DNA from: Actinobacteria bacterium HGW-Actinobacteria-6
GTDB taxonomy: Bacteria > Actinomycetota > Coriobacteriia > Anaerosomatales > Anaerosomataceae
Length of the DNA stretch: 49,778 nucleotides
Reading direction: 5' to 3'
NCBI GenBank assembly: GCA_002841295.1
Contig: PHEU01000026.1
Coordinates: 1 to 49,778, forward strand
Shown here: one piece after another, positions 49,679 to 49,778 of the stretch
How the letters are laid out: every line of letters starts with the position of its first letter
Position numbering within the stretch: the first letter of the stretch is position 1
Notes under the pieces: generated by a model
What the model saw: only the letters and a program-made list of their open reading frames with translations
Database searches by the model: none
What the model was told of the DNA's origin: nothing
Position numbers and translations under genes: made by a program

Positions 49679-49778
49679 GGATTTGTCGCCCGATTTGTCG
49701 CCCAAATACATGGTGACTGTTGGTACTCGTTGGTACCTATTGGGACTCGCCGCAGCTCCGCTGTACCAACGAGTCCCA
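49679..49778 (+). repeat. Cassette right-end sequence, copy 2 (cut by window edge)
   Basis: Nearly identical to 42871-42972, including the double GATTTGTCGCCC motif and the start of the TTGGGACTCG/CGAGTCCCAA hairpin. Confidence 0.85.

Larger units (their letters stand above)
42991..49778 (+). mobile_element. Cassette B (heavy-metal cargo), continuing to the window edge
   Basis: Begins with att copy 2 and shows the right-end sequence of cassette A again at the last 100 bases, so its att copy 3 should lie about 20 bases beyond the window. Length about 6.8 kb. Cargo: unknown 67- and 104-residue proteins, cupredoxin/HMA-like protein, NlpC/P60 hydrolase, methyltransferase, CadC-like regulator, two CDF transporters. 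No integrase or mobilisation gene is present. Confidence 0.7.

Noticed and set aside
1-49778. CRISPR array, rRNA genes, transposase-bearing insertion sequence
   Set aside because: No evenly spaced repeats with unique spacers, no rRNA sequence and no transposase or integrase motif seen on either strand.

Overview
The window is high-GC bacterial DNA with short intergenic gaps, frequent GTG starts and many ATGA or GTGA overlaps. Surface proteins carrying three C-terminal cell-wall-binding (CWB2) repeats, a rubrerythrin, a RACo-type ASKHA/ferredoxin activator and actinobacterial-style gene features suggest an anaerobic Actinomycetota, plausibly of the Coriobacteriia side of the phylum. This placement is inference; there is no rRNA in the window.

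Layout. (1) 1-6.2 kb: the 3' end of a large tail-anchored surface protein, a GIY-YIG/DUF2239 pair behind a promoter with two identical palindromes, a flavodoxin, an OFA-type MFS transporter, rubrerythrin and two small membrane proteins. (2) 6.2-12.4 kb: a copper module: Cys-rich small protein, TauE/DsbD_2-type membrane protein with a cupredoxin domain, a membrane-anchored cupredoxin, a CopA P-type ATPase with three HMA domains behind a CsoR-like operator, and a double DUF7282 lipoprotein. (3) 12.6-15.2 kb: beta-helix surface protein with CWB2 repeats. (4) 15.3-19.6 kb: an arsenic/thiol-redox operon: ArsR, mini-thioredoxin, ArsP-type permease, membrane thioredoxin, CcdA, a thioredoxin-fold protein with an in-frame UGA that is best read as selenocysteine, and an ACR3 arsenite exporter. 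(5) 19.6-23.4 kb: spermidine-synthase-like fusion, RACo-like activator, two very small proteins.

(6) 23.6-39.1 kb: purine biosynthesis: purC, purS, purQ, purL, purF, purM, purN and purH, interleaved with four uncharacterised small membrane proteins, a VCBS/CWB2 surface protein, a class IV aminotransferase behind overlapping alternative hairpins, and an orphan branched-chain amino-acid binding lipoprotein. (7) 39.1-40.8 kb: Phd/RelE toxin-antitoxin pair and an MscS channel.

(8) 40.9-49.8 kb: tRNA-Lys and tRNA-Glu, followed by what looks like a tandem array of integrated cassettes at the tRNA-Glu 3' end. A perfect 41-bp direct repeat (tRNA 3' end plus flank) bounds a 1.97-kb cassette holding an AbiEi/AbiEii pair (the toxin has an in-frame stop near its end). 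A second cassette follows, with heavy-metal cargo: cupredoxin protein, NlpC/P60 hydrolase, CadC-like regulator, methyltransferase and two CDF-type transporters. It runs to the window edge, where the about 100-bp right end of the first cassette is repeated almost exactly. No integrase is present in the window.

The two most notable observations are the probable new selenoprotein in the arsenic operon (18146-18493) and the integrase-less tandem cassettes at tRNA-Glu. Both rest on direct sequence reading; their biological interpretation is inference.
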